Source: Cristatella mucedo (taxonomy: Eukaryota; Bryozoa; Phylactolaemata; Cristatellidae). From it: DNA of 64,000 bases. The stretch is taken from NCBI GenBank assembly GCA_009760855.2, contig WPIO01000001.1:19929501-19993500 (forward strand), given 5' to 3'. How positions within the stretch are numbered: the stretch's first letter is position 1; each line of letters starts with the position of its first letter. Position numbers and translations under genes: made by a program. Positions 1-11,640 of the stretch are shown here, in pieces. Under the pieces are notes generated by a model. The model ran no database searches and was not told where the DNA came from. It saw only the letters and a list, made by a program, of their open reading frames with translations.

Positions 1-204
1 CAGAGAATATGATGCAGTGAAACTTATAGGAAATTAATGAGAGCGAGAATGCTAGCAAAACCTTGCTAAAAGGTTGACAAAACCATACAGTCTCTGAAAA
101 ATAGTCTTCGTGCTTCATATCTTTTAACGTGCTAGGCTTCTTTAATAGCTATTGATTTAATAGCAGAGTATTGATGCGAATTGAAGAAGATCATTCGAAG
201 TACT

Positions 205-1396
205 GCTGAAATATGGGACCTCAGGCTTTCGTACTTGGTCCAATTTTTTTTACGGCTTATGCTCTCCCTCTTGTCGATTTGATCGCCGAATACAATCTAG
301 GCTCTCACTTTTGTATAGATGACACTCAGTTGTACCTTTGCTTTCATCCTTCCATCACTCCAGCACGTCGAACTCTCTCAAATCTCTTGCTGCATGCATT
401 GATGACATCGGCACATAGATGGCAGCGAGTTTTCCTTAATTGAATGAAAATAAAACTAACTCATAAGTTATGGGCAACCAGGGGGATTCAGAAATTGAAA
501 AAGCTAAAGCTAAAAATCAGCTATGCCAGCATATTGTCTGTTGAATATGCGCAAAACCTGGATGTCATGCTCCGAAATGACCTTTCATTAGACGACCACA
601 TCAGCTCCTCAGCCAAGTCTGCCTACTTTCAGCTACATAGCATTGCTAATATCCGGGCTTGTTTAGATAGGTATAGCACATCTAAATTGATCCCTGCATT
701 AGTGACATCCCATCGTGACTTCTGTAAGTCACTGCTCGCTGATCTGCCGGCCTGCACACTCCTTCTTTTATAGCGTGTGTAAAATATTCGACAGCCAGGC
801 TTCTCCGTCGTGAGCTTCGCAGTTGCCACCTCACACAAATTCTCGCCGACCTGCACTGGCTCAGAGTCAAGACGCGCATCAACTACAAGGTTTTGTCACT
901 CACTTTTAGGTTCCTTCATTCTTTGGCGCCAGCCTACCTATCAGATCTACTTCCCCACCAGGCTAAGCATTATACTACCAGCTTTTTGGAATCCAACTGT
1001 TTACATATGCCTATTACAAATCTTAAATCCTTTGGAGACTGTATCTATAGCTCGCATGCTTGCAAAAAATGGTACTCACTTCTGAATTGCTTCATGACAT
1101 CTCCTGACTTGACCACATTCAAAAGGAAACTAAAAACGTAACAATGTATTGCAGCATTTGGTGGGTCCCTGTATCTCGCCCTTTATGTTCTTATGCGTGC
1201 TGACACTATGCATGCTTTCACTAACCATACTTGCATGCTGACCCTGTGCATGTCACGCCTAACCATGCTATTCTTGTTATTTATTGAGCCCGCTACCACT
1301 AACCAGTCGATCGGGCTTCTTTCGATCGAGCTTGAGAGATATTGAGTTATATGATGGCGCTTTATCAAATGTATTATTATTATTATCATTATCATA
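205..1396 (+). mobile_element. LINE-B copy 1 (L2-like non-LTR retrotransposon, 5'-truncated, decayed)
   Basis: This copy carries the C-terminal part of a non-LTR reverse transcriptase in several broken frames. Bases 213-443 encode the GPQ..VLGP motif and then an FxxDDTQLY active-site region, read here as C-I-D-D instead of Y-A-D-D. Bases 444-773 and 893-1141 continue the conserved post-RT region (HSLAPAYLSDLLPHQAKH, then a TTFKRKLK-like motif). The 3' end has a degenerate copy of the LINE-B terminal hairpin followed by ATT repeats. Stops and frameshifts show it is dead. It is the most 5'-complete LINE-B copy in the window. Assignment to the L2/CR1 group is by motif recognition only. Confidence 0.85.
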
Positions 1397-2439
1397 GCTG
1401 ATGCGCATAACGATTTTGAAAAATTGATTCACCAGCTTAAGTTCTCCGATCGCTTGAAATTGGTGAGACACTTATAAATGCTTGAATTCAAAATCCCCGT
1501 CATTAAATGAGCGAAATAAAACATTCTAACAGAACCCAACGGCCTTTCAGGCAGCTTTTACATCAGGCACTCACTTGTTGGGCGCAGATGTCTCGGGCAG
1601 TGATGAATGAGGGTGTGTACTCAAATAAATAATCAAGCAGGGGGTATAGATTGGCAGCATGCAAACCGAGCCCTCGTTTCTCTGTACATACTGATAAAGT
1701 GGGAACTTGACAGGAGTTTTAAATAAGCAAACTAGTCTCAAGCGGTGAGCTATATGATCTAAAAGAAATTTACAGCGGAACAGCTAAAATAGTTTCTTCT
1801 ATTTCCAACGGATTTGATTTATAGGGCGACGTGTTCAGTTCGATGTGCCAGGCTGTGTGATTAGCTACCCTGCTCTCAGATGCTTTCTGTGTAAGTCAGG
1901 CAGTAAGTTTTTACCTCTACAGAACTTTGATGGAAAAAATAAATTGTATGTGATGAAATTCAAAGTTAAACTGTAATTAATAAAAGAAGAATCAGGCTTT
2001 CAAGTTAATTCCAAGAAATAACTAACAAAAGTTAGGCAGCACCTAATATCAACGTGTTTAGGCAAGCACGGGAAATATTCCATGTAGGGTTACCGAGGAA
2101 TTTTTAAAAATTCTGCAATAAATATTGATCACAAATACGTGCACAAATTGTAAGAGCCTTCGTGGCTACACAAAGTTAGTTGTTATTTTGCATTCGCCTA
2201 AAGCGTCGCGAAATAAACTAAACTGCTTAGAGCTAATGGCACTAAAATCGGGAAGCCAATACTGCTATGAAATTTAGCTGAATGAAGGTGCTGCTGTGAA
2301 TGTGAAGCATTAGATCAAATAACACAATATCTATTTTCAATCATCTTCAATTTTTACAGTAAAAATAGTAAATTTAAATGCATGTAGATATATAAAAAGT
2401 CTCAGCTACGATTACCATAGTGAAAAAAGGTGGACTTAA
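1397..2439. other. No feature recognised
   Basis: AT-rich sequence between LINE-B copy 1 and LINE-A copy 1. I see no convincing coding region or repeat in it. Confidence 0.4.
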
Positions 2440-3322
2440 ACACATCGTGAAAGTGGCTGAACTAGAAGGCTTTGCTCTTTTAATATGCAATGCCATTGTG
2501 CAAAAAATCCACTTATTCTCGGAATTTAGGTGTCGTCTTTGACAGCTTCCTAAATTTCGAAAGCTTCGTTAGGAAGATTGCTATCGTAGCTAGCCATCAC
2601 GTTCGATCCCTATCTAAGATAAGGAATTGTCTTCGGTGGAGGCTTGCAAACATTTAGCTAGCTCCTTGGTTCTGTCACGACTATATTATTGTAATTCTCT
2701 TTGGCTGTGCTAAACAAAGCCATTAGGCCACTGCACCTGGTGAAAAATAAGGCTGCAAGGCTAGTTTACACATCCCATAGGTTTGATCATGTGTCTCTTT
2801 TGCTGAAAGAGCTTAGATGGCAGCTGGTTGGTCAGCCGATAGAGTGCAAAGTTCTTACGTTGCCCCACAAGACCCGCCGCGGCTTGACTCCTTCACCTTA
2901 ACTGCTTCATCACTTTCAACCTCCTCGTTTCCTCAGGTCCTATATGGATGAGAAATAATCTTTTTCCTTCCTCCGCCTAAAGATCGTTGGCAATAGGAGC
3001 TTTTGCTGCGCAGGTTCTAGACTATAGAGCTTACGTCCACATTGCTTACGCAACGACATCTACTCTCCTGCTGCCGACTATGGCACATTATTTCCAGCCG
3101 TTGGAAGCTGCTACTTCCATCCATGCTACGTCAACTGTTATCCTGACTCGGCTAGGCTACTCACTTTCTCTATGTTGCATGAAATGAAGTCCGTTAGCTA
3201 CCGAATGCATACTGAAAGCCTCTTAGGCTTCGAGTGTGCTATACAAAATTATCCTGCATAACACCCACATAGTCTTTTCGGCTTTATGGAATTACAGGCG
3301 GAAATACATTACATTGAATTGT
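2440..3322 (+). mobile_element. LINE-A copy 1 (CR1/L2-like, 5'-truncated, decayed)
   Basis: The segment aligns by eye with the other LINE-A copies. It has the FAVLIG..VR stretch, a VFDS-like stretch, RSLSKIR-like residues, then a region encoding KNKAARLVYTSHRFDHVSLL (2740-2800), matching the A-A-R-L-V-F..RFEHVSPLLKEL block of better copies. It ends with the LINE-A 3' sequence (a GAGTTACAGACGGAGATACA-like stretch) and ACATT repeats near 3310. Many indels make it more diverged than the copies at 9-15 kb. Confidence 0.85.
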
Positions 3323-3542
3323 AGATAAATTATAATCAAAAGCAATGATTGCTCTCCTAATGTTATCTGGAAGCTACATTACAGATCAGTTAATAGTTTT
3401 TATTATGAGCAGCACAAGTTCACTCATTAGAGATTAAGACATGATTTTTTATGTTACATAAGTATTAGTTTGTGCCAGTAATTTTGCTTTAGCCTTTTGT
3501 AACTTGACTAATAGATAAATCTGAGGTATCGCTTCTGGAGAT

Positions 3543-3640
3543 GTTAATAATGATAATACTACTTTTGTATAGCACCCTCAGAGAACTGAATCTCTTTCTA
3601 GGGACTTTACAGATGCTGCAAATAAAGTATTACCGAATTT
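3543..3640 (-). mobile_element. LINE-B 3' tail fragment
   Basis: On the minus strand this reads as the LINE-B terminal hairpin (AGAGATTCAGTTCTCT inner stem) followed by TAT/ATT repeats. No coding portion remains. Confidence 0.7.
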
Positions 3641-4236
3641 TGGTGGTAAATCCCTCAAAGAAGGACAACAGATGAAAGGAGAGGTCAGATCCGGGCTGCA
3701 GCAGGCAGAAAAAAGAAGCACCCGCTTAGCCCAAGCAGTGCGAAAAGACTGTTCTTTGTTTGCCTCACTATATTGATATTGGATCGGGCTTTGTTGACCT
3801 GTACTGGGCTGATCTCCCAGATGGACAAGCAATAACTTTGGATAGCCAACAATTGCTACACAAACTGTAATTAACATCAGTATGGAGGGTAAGTTACAGT
3901 GAACATTTTAAGCAGTCCCTCTACAAAAGAAGCACGTGTACCGGTGACAAAATGCAAATTTAAAAGCCTCATATAATAAGCTTAAATGCACCTACATTTA
4001 GGCATACAAAATAGCAAATAAATTGCTGATAGGCATGTATTTGTAGTGTGCCTACAAAGGCATACAATTTTTTTAAAGTAAAACAATTTTGTATTACGAC
4101 AAGCCTATTTGAGGAACATCAAGAAAATGATCTTGATGGAAATCCTCATTACCTGCCGCTCATCCAATGAACAATTATCATTAACTAAAGAGTTTAGTCC
4201 AAGATGGATATCGTTCTTAAGAATGAATAGGATTTA
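3641..4236. other. No feature recognised
   Basis: AT-rich sequence preceding the large inverted repeat, without recognisable coding content. Confidence 0.35.
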
Positions 4237-4364
4237 GTCCTACATATACCTTGTGTCGGAACTTGGAAATCTCCAGTATGATTATTATGGATAGGAAATT
4301 TACTTAGATGATTACTTTACTTAGTTCTACTACGTGTAGAATTAATTTTTGGTTCAACTAGCGT

Positions 4365-4665
4365 TGGACATCTCCCGACTTGTCCAGATTAAAAAAGAAA
4401 CTAATAACGCATCTATTTATCACTGCATTTAGTGGGTCCCTGCGATTTGTCCTTCGTGTGCTTATTAGTGCTGAGACTGTGCATGCTGCCACTAACCAGA
4501 CATGCATGCCAATGCTGTGCATGTCACCCCTAACGATATCATCCGTGTTGTTTATAGAGCATAATACCATTACCATTCGCTTGTTTTGCAGTAAGTGTAA
4601 GTGCCTATAAAGAGATCGTGTTCTCGGAGGGCGCAGTATCAAATTTATTAATATTATTATTAAAT
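4365..4665 (+). mobile_element. LINE-B 3' fragment in left arm of inverted repeat
   Basis: It starts within the conserved C-terminal codons (an RLKKKLITHLF-like stretch) and continues through the LINE-B 3' region (ATTTAGTGGGTCCCTG, GTGCTGAGACTGTGCATG). It ends in a degenerate hairpin and ATT repeats. Confidence 0.8.
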
Positions 4666-5349
4666 ACTTTTTATATGTACCACTTAACCTTCCTATTATT
4701 ATTATTATTGTATTAATTAGGCGATGTTAAAAAAATTGTAGACCTATTTTTTATTAATAGAATCGTAGAATGAATTTTTCTGGATCGTGCTTTTATTATA
4801 ATTCTCTATTCTGCCTGTAAATTCCGGTAATGTGTTTACCACTCCTTTGTTCTGGAGATTAAACACAGGAAAATAAAATTTTATTCGTTGCTACTGGACC
4901 AGGCATGGTCATGCATACTTTCAGAAGACTGAAGATTAAAAACTCGGGTCCTGTCTTTAGAATTTCTCTCATCTACAGTAAGTTAGTGAAAAAGCTTCCC
5001 AAGAGTAGGCATATTCCATAATCTTTTTCACTAACTTGCTTTAGATGAGAGAACTTCTAAAGACAGGACCCAAATTTTTAATCTTCAGTCTTCTGAAAGT
5101 ATGTATGACCACGCCTGGTCCAGTAGCAACGGATATAGTTTTATTTTCCTGTGTTTATTTTCAAGAACGAAGGAGTGGTAAACACATTACCGGAATTTAC
5201 AGGCAGAATAGAGAATTATAATAAAAGCACGATCCAGAAAAATTTATTCTACAATTCTCTTAATAAAAAATAGGTCTACAATATTTTTAACATCGCCTAA
5301 TTAATACAATAGAAATAATAGGAAGGTTAACTGGTACACATAAAAAGTA

Positions 5350-5650
5350 TTTAATAATAATATTAATAAATTTGATACTGCGCCCTCCGAGAACACGATC
5401 TCTTTATAGGCACTTACACTTACTGCAAAACAAGTGAATGGTAATGGTATTATGCTCTATAAACAACACGGATGATATAGTTAGGGATGACATGCACAGC
5501 GTTGGCATGCATGTCTGGTTAGTGGCAGCATGCACAGTCTCAGCACTATTAAGCACACGAAGGACGAATCGCAGGGACCCACTAAATGCTGTGATAAATA
5601 GATGCGTTATTAGTTTCTTTTTTAATCTGGACAAGTCGGAAGATGTCCAA
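5350..5650 (-). mobile_element. LINE-B 3' fragment in right arm of inverted repeat
   Basis: Mirror copy of the fragment at 4365-4665 in the opposite orientation, with a few substitutions. It belongs to the same inverted duplication rather than to a separate insertion. Confidence 0.8.
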
Positions 5651-5884
5651 CGCTAGTTGAACCAAAATATAATTCTACACGTAGTAGAACTAAGTAAAGT
5701 AACCATCTAAGTAAATTTCCTATCCATAATAATCATGCTGGAGATTTCAAAGTTCCGATACAAGGTATATGTAGGACAAGGTCCGGTTTCCCTTACAAAA
5801 GTACTAATTAACTGAAGATCTATTAGATAATATTAGAAAATCAAGTGCATATAATTGAAAATATGCAAATTATAATTTATCCCG

Positions 5885-6215
5885 CTCTATGACTCCACAA
5901 AACTGCAAGAACTAAGAGGGTGTTACCCAGACTTTTCTGAGGTTTACTGAAAGCCTAAGCGGCTTTCGATGGGCATACGGAAGCCAACAGACAACGGACG
6001 GATTCCGATGGCTGAATCAAATAATACAGTCGTGTATCGTCAGCATAGACGTGATAGTCAATAGTTAGAGCCTGACTAGTTTTTCAAGAGGTTCGGTATA
6101 AATGGAGAGCATCAAAGTTGATTGGTCTGAACTATGAGATGTAACCTTCACAAGACTCAGATTGAACAAGTTCAGACAAGTACAATTTGAATTGACTGGA
6201 ATACTCGTAATTAAT
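5885..6215 (-). mobile_element. LINE-A copy with large internal deletion
   Basis: On the minus strand the 3' terminal region (GACTCCACAAA, GCCTAAGCGGCTTTCGATG) is joined at about 5998 directly to the region around the RT active site (CGTATCGTCAGCATAGACG, the complement of the YADDTQ coding stretch). Most of the C-terminal coding region, around 850 bp judging from other copies, is missing between them. Both flanks are diverged. Confidence 0.7.
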
Positions 6216-7610
6216 AGCAATTTTTTAAGGAAAAAGATCCTCTTTGATAATTAACCCAATCTAGATACAAGAATATTTGTTGGTCTGTCGCGAATTAAAA
6301 GGTGTGTAAACAATTAAAGCCACAGCAGTCTTTCACTCTTCTTTATTGGTTTTTTTGATCACGATCAAGGACATATCGATCATGGCAATCAGGATTGAGA
6401 ACTGCATTAAACTCAATTCAAACACAGATTGATTTATATCCCGTACATTTTAACACATCTAAGCATACCTTGGCCACTGCAAAGAACTAAGCACATCAGT
6501 AGACCATCGTAGGACAAGCACAGCAAATCAAGACTGATACTTTCTTGTGAAGGTCTCTTTGACTGGTACTTTTAAGCAGTGTGTCATTTTCATAATTAAG
6601 GCAGAGCCTATGCAGATGATAGTGCTCAATATGCCTCAACAAAAACGATGGCCTCTCTGAATAACATTTTTTATTCAGACTTGTTGCATCAACTAGGGGA
6701 ATAACAAGGAAACTATGTACTACGAGATATTGGCTGCATATTATCTTTGGTACGTATTTCAAATTGAAGGATAATGTGATAATTTTCCCAATAAAATTTA
6801 GGTCAAGTTTGCGTTTTGATTATTCAGCATAGCCAAGACGAATGTGAACGTTCCTAAAATAAAGTGCGCCACGAATTTATTGATAGCGGCCAAAATCGCC
6901 AGCATATTGATGTTCTTGGATTTATCGTAATACGTATTGCCCACAGGCATAATCACTGTAGGTTAGCAGGAAAAGAGACACTGCAAATTTTCCTGGCATA
7001 AAGCTAGTTGCTACATGTTTATGGTTAGCCCGGATTGGTGTGTAACTATGTAGGAGTGCTTTAGTTGATCACTTTTGCGATGTCTATAGAAAATCGAAAG
7101 AAACCTCTGCAAAGCTACTCAGTAAAAGGAAAAACTCGTAGATCCAGCGATGCAGAATTAAAGCTGCACTTATTCTAAACAAGAACAATGTGAACAAAAA
7201 ACTTACCTCTGATCGGCAGTTATAAAATTAGGTTGCAGATTGATAGGGAACTAGTCCTTGAAGGATCCATACGCTATTCAGCTTTCTGTCGGCGCATGCA
7301 ATATACCTAGGTAGAGATTTACTTTTCTTAGGGCGCTATGAAAAAATCTTGTGATTATTATTACTATTAAGCTGACGGTAAGGTTTGTAGATGGGCTACG
7401 TATTTATAAACTGACCCACAGTCGGCCACGATGTGTACAGTTGCTCGTTGCAGTTGCTTAAAGAATCTTAATTTTTTTTACACGAGCGGCTCAGCCTGAA
7501 GCAGGCTTTTAAAAAGTGATTGGCTCTATTATTCAGTAGTAGAAAGAATATACGTAGAAAATATAGCGGCATTTTCTTTTAAATGAATTAAATTTCAGTT
7601 ACTGATATTT
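6216..7610. other. No feature recognised
   Basis: AT-rich sequence with only short chance reading frames. No gene or repeat is identified. Confidence 0.4.
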
Positions 7611-7625
7611 TCGCTAATTCCCTTA

Positions 7626-7703
7626 CATTAAATATAAAGCACCTAGAAAGAGATCGAGTTCTCTGAGGGTGCTTCAAAAAGTGTATTACTGTTATCATTA
7701 TCT
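7626..7703 (+). mobile_element. LINE-B 3' tail fragment
   Basis: Contains the LINE-B terminal hairpin with outer stem AAGCACC/GGTGCTT. This is a compensated variant of the usual AAGCGCC/GGCGCTT. An AT-rich tail follows. It sits tail-to-tail with the minus-strand LINE-B copy that begins at 7745. Confidence 0.75.
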
Positions 7704-7744
7704 GGCTCGGGTGTTCTTCTTGCAATAATTCACGAGACCAAATA

Positions 7745-8760
7745 ATAACAATAATATCAATAATATGCATTTGATATAGCGCCCTCTGAGAACTCAATTT
7801 CTTTCCATGCACTTTACATTTGTTGCCAAGGAAGCGCAATAAAAAGGATTCATGAGAGCTTGATCAATGACACCAAGAATAACATGGTTAGTGGTGACAT
7901 GCAAAGGGTCGGCATGCAAGTTTGGTTAGTGGCAGCATGCATAGTGTCAGCACACGTAAACACATAAAGGACGAATCACAATAAACCACTAAATGCTGCA
8001 ATAAATAGGTGCATTTTTAGTTTCCTTTTAAAAGTGGTCAAGTCAAGAGATGTCGTAACGGAAGTCAGGAGTGAGTTCCAGGCATTGGCAGCATAGGTTC
8101 TAACAGCACGGTCTCCAAATCATTTGAGATTTGTACGAGGAATGGCTAAATAGTTCGATTCCAAAAAGTGGCAGGTACAAAGCTCAGCCTGGTGGGCGAG
8201 TAGAACTAATAGGTAGGCTGGAACTAAAGAATGAAGAGACTTAAATTTGAGTGACAAAACCTTGAATTCGATGCCTCGCTTGGCTGAGAGCCAGTGCAGG
8301 TTAGCGAGAAGTGGTGAGATGTGGCAATTGCGACCCTCACGACAGAAAAGCCTAGCTGCAGAGTTTTGCACGAGCTGTAAGCACGTGATTGCTCAGACCG
8401 TTAAATCAGCTAGCAGTGAGTTACAGAAGTCAAGAGGCGATGTCACAAAATCATAAACCAATTTAGATATGGTATCCCTGTCTAAAAAAGATCCAATGCT
8501 TAGCATTTTTAGGTTGCTGAAAGTAGGAAGACTTTACTGTGGAGCTGACGTGGTAGTCTGATAAGAGGTCACTTTGAAACATGACACCTAGATTTCTCGC
8601 ATATTCAACAGGAGATACGCTGAGAGTGCCAATTTTGACCGTTTGCTTTTCCAATTTCTGAATCACACTTGGTTTGCCCATAACTAGTAAGCTGGTTTTA
8701 TCAGTATTCAATTTAAGAAAATTTTCCACCTGCAACGATAGGCACCTTTGATTAGGAATG
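7745..8760 (-). mobile_element. LINE-B copy (5'-truncated, ~1 kb)
   Basis: On the minus strand, bases 8735-8463 encode an N-terminal block (FLKLNTDKTSLLVMGKPSVI, then VEYARNLGVMF) typical of the region after the RT active site. Bases 8371-8120 encode the block with RLFCREGRNCHISPLLANLH and SLVPAYLLVLLAHQAEL. The 3' end (7745-7830) has the hairpin and a TATT-rich tail. The frame is broken between the two blocks. Its 5' end meets the LINE-A copy at 8794. Confidence 0.85.
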
Positions 8761-8793
8761 AGATCTGCAGTTCAAATACGGTTATGAGGATTT

Positions 8794-9607
8794 CTACTGT
8801 ATCTCCGTCAGTAAGTCAACAAAGTCATAAAGACCATGTAGGTGTTACGCAGGAGAGTTTTGTATAGCGAACTCACAGCCTAAGAGGCTTTCGGTACGCA
8901 TTCGGTACCCAACAGACTTCGTCTCACGCAACAAAGAGAAAGTGGGAAGCATAGCAGACCTAGGAGAGCAGTTGAGGTAGTGAGTAGCATAGGAGTAGCA
9001 GCTCAGGACCGCTGAAAAAGATGTGCCATAGTCGGCAGTCGGAGAGTAGATGTCGTTGCGTAAGAATTGTGGAAGCAAGTTCCACAGTCTAGGACCTGCA
9101 GAGCTAAAGCTTCTGTCGCCAACTGTCTTTAAGCGGAGGAATGGGACAGCTAATTTATTGTCCACACAGGACCTGAGGGTGCGAGCAGGCTGAAACTGAT
9201 GCAGCAGTTCAGCTAGGTACGAAGGAGCTAAGCCGTGGCGGGCCTTGTGGGTCAGCCTAAGAACTTTGTTCTGTATCCTTTGCTCAACCGGCAACCATCC
9301 TAGCTCTTTCAGCAAAGGAGACACGTGCTCAAACCGCTTGGACTTGAAGACCAGCCTTGCAGCCATATTCATAGTCCGCTGTAGTGACCTAATAGCTTTC
9401 TTTGGCAGCCCAGCCAAAAAGGAATTACAATAATCAAGCCGAGACAGAACTAAAGAGCTAGGGAAATTTTTTACAAGCCACTGTGGGAGACAGCTTCTAA
9501 TCTTGGATAGGGATCGGATGTGATGGCTAGCTGTAGAGGCAGTCTTTTGAATAAAGCTTTTGAAATTGAGGCAGCTGTCGAACACGACACCTAGATTACG
9601 AGCATAG
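8794..9607 (-). mobile_element. LINE-A copy 2 (5'-truncated; long open 3' coding region)
   Basis: The minus-strand frame is open over most of the copy. It encodes ARNLGVVFDSCLNFKSFIQK, LSRLDYCNSFLAGLPKKAIR, LVFKSKRFEHVSPLLKELGW and GPRLWNLLPQFLRNDI, the conserved C-terminal region of CR1/L2-type LINE polymerases. The 3' end is the LINE-A terminal sequence (ATCTCCGTCAGTAA on the plus strand). The element is truncated about 40 codons downstream of the YADD site, so it cannot encode an RT. The open frame suggests a fairly recent insertion. Confidence 0.9.
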
Positions 9608-10254
9608 ACGTACAGTTTTGATGAGCGGTGATTAGGACAAGTTGACAGCACATATTTCTCTATTTATTCTCCGTTGAATTCGGGGGTTTCTGTTTACAGA
9701 ATGTAAGCACGGACGACTTGAGTTATCGGAATCATCGGTTGCAAGACCTGCCACATAAGATTGAGCATGCCAAGAGAATGAATGCTGGAAATTCTGATAA
9801 TGCCCTAATGCCACAATTGTTCCATCAGAATGCTTACAAAGAGTGCAGTGAATGTGTCAATGGGACCATCGGTCTCATTGAACTGATCTGATGACTAGCT
9901 AGGATGGCATGGCCACCAAACGCAACGGTTCAGCCTTTCTGCAACTGGATGTTCCGGACAAAGTCACGGTCTGGCCCCCTCCTCGGCATATTCCTGAATA
10001 CCTCGTGTTGTTTTTTTATCTACAAGCTGAAATCTACAGTCGCTTTGTTAAGAAGATGCACTCCAAATATTTGGCTCGTTTGCAGTTTCAACTACTCATG
10101 TATCTACCTTTTCAAGGATGCCATCAGCCTCAGCGTAAGAATGTTTTACTTTCTGTCCTCTCGTTGCACATGTGGCCTGCTGTTACATACATTAGCTTGC
10201 ATACAAGTCATAGTTACTGTATGCTCACTGACACTACTGCAAGGACAATATAGA
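9608..10254. other. Spacer between divergent LINE-A copies
   Basis: Unassigned sequence between the heads of LINE-A copies 2 (minus) and 3 (plus). Reading frames here that continue into copy 3 show no family resemblance upstream of the YADD region. Confidence 0.4.
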
Positions 10255-11340
10255 TTCAAGCTAGGCTTACACATGAGCTTGTATGCTGACGATACTCAGT
10301 TGTGTTTGTCATTCAAACCGTCGGAATCTGCTGCAGCAACTGTGAAACTGAATGCTTGCCTTGCCGAAATTCGATCCTGGATGTCGGAAAACTTCCTGAA
10401 ATTAAATGATGAAACAACCGAACTGCTGCTCATAGGACACCCTAAGCGTGTGGCTGGATTGAAATGCTTTGCTGTTCTAATAGGTGACGCTATTGTGCGA
10501 CCATCACCACGTGCTCGAAATTTAGCTGTCGTGTTCGACAGCTGCCTCAATTTCAAAAGCTTTATTCAGAAGACTGCTTCTACAGCTAGCCATTACATCC
10601 GATCCCTATCCAAGATTAGGAGCTGTATCCCACAGTGGCTTGTAAAAAATTTCCCTAGCTCTTTAGTTCTGTCTCGGCTTGATTATTGTAATTCCCTTTT
10701 GGCTGGGCTGCCAAAACAAGCGACTATGCTACTACAGTGGACTATGAATATGGCTGCAAGGCTAGTCTTCAAGTCTCAGCGGTTTGAGCACGTGTCTCCT
10801 TTGCTGAAAGAGCTAGGATGGTTGCCGGTTGAGCAAATGATACAGAGCAAAGTTCTTACGTTGACACACAATGCCCACCACGGCTTGGCTCCTTCGTACC
10901 AAACTGAACTGCTGCATCAGTTTCAGCCTGTTCGCACCCTCAGGTCCTGTGTGGACAATACATTAGTTGTCCCATTCCTCCGCTTAAAGACAGTTGGCGA
11001 CAGAAGCTTTAGCTCTGCAGGTCCTAGACTGTGAAACTTGCTTCCACAATTCTCACGCAACCACAACTACTCTCCCACTGCCGACTTTGGCTCATTCTTT
11101 TCAGCGGTCCTGAGCTGCTACTTCTATGCAACTCACTACCTCAACTGCTCTCCTGACTCTGCTATGCTTCCCACTTTCTCTTTGTTGCGTGAGACGAAGT
11201 CTGTTGGGTACCGAATGCGTACCGAAAGCTGCTTAGGCTGTGAGTACGCTATACCCAACTCTCCAGCGTAACACCCGCATGGTCTTTATGACTTTGCGGA
11301 GTTACAGACGGAGATACATTACATTACATAACATCACATT
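10255..11340 (+). mobile_element. LINE-A copy 3 (retains YADD region)
   Basis: The plus-strand frame runs from SLYADDTQLCLSFKPSESA (the RT catalytic YADD box) through FLKLNDETTELLLIGHPKR, VVFDSCLNFKSFIQKTAS, LDYCNSLLAGLPKQA and KELGWLPVEQ to GPRL. There a TGA stop at 11032-11034 replaces the tryptophan codon of other copies, and the frame resumes at 11038 (LPQFSRNHNYSPTADFGSFF). The 3' end at 11280-11340 has the LINE-A terminal stem and repeated ACATT. Sequence upstream of 10255 is unrelated, so the copy is 5'-truncated just before the active site. Confidence 0.9.
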
Positions 11341-11560
11341 ACTGGAGCTTTCTGTTGAATGTGCTCCGAACTCTACAAGCCATGCGGTCTTCTGAATGGC
11401 AAGCTAAGGCTAAAATACGTTGTTTTTGGAGCATTAATGCACTCAAAATAACTTAATAGCGTTGAGACTTTAATTAGTTACTATTATACATGCTTTAAAA
11501 ATTCATTGCGTGTTGTTGCTCTCGTAGATGCTTTGATTGCTGTTCAGTTAATACCACTAA

Positions 11561-11640
11561 TACTAATAGAAAGAATAATACATTTGTTATAGCACCCTAA
11601 GAGAAATCAATTTCTTTCTAGAGCCATGCCAAAGCCAACG
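11561..11640 (-). mobile_element. LINE-B 3' tail fragment
   Basis: On the minus strand this shows the AGAAAGAAATTGATTTCTCT hairpin core followed by TATAACAAATGTATTATT. No coding sequence remains. Confidence 0.65.

Larger units (their letters stand above)
4237..5777. repeat. Large inverted repeat (arms ~757 bp, loop 28 nt)
   Basis: The left arm (4237-4994) is the reverse complement of the right arm (5023-5777), with a spacer at 4995-5022. Over roughly 300 bases compared by eye there are about ten differences, so the arms are about 96-97% identical. Each arm contains a LINE-B 3' fragment plus about 300 bp of sequence not recognised elsewhere in the window. The innermost stem is GTGAAAAAG against CTTTTTCAC. 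A transcript of either strand could fold into a long double-stranded RNA. Confidence 0.9.

Noticed and set aside
4380..5656. Near-identical 76-codon frames in each arm of the inverted repeat as a duplicated gene
   Set aside because: They consist of LINE-B 3' end sequence beyond the polymerase stop. They are identical because the arms are duplicated.
9904..10253. Extension of the LINE-A copy 3 frame upstream as a 376-codon protein
   Set aside because: Sequence before the YADD region shows no similarity to the RT segment of copy 5 or to known motifs. The open frame upstream is fortuitous.
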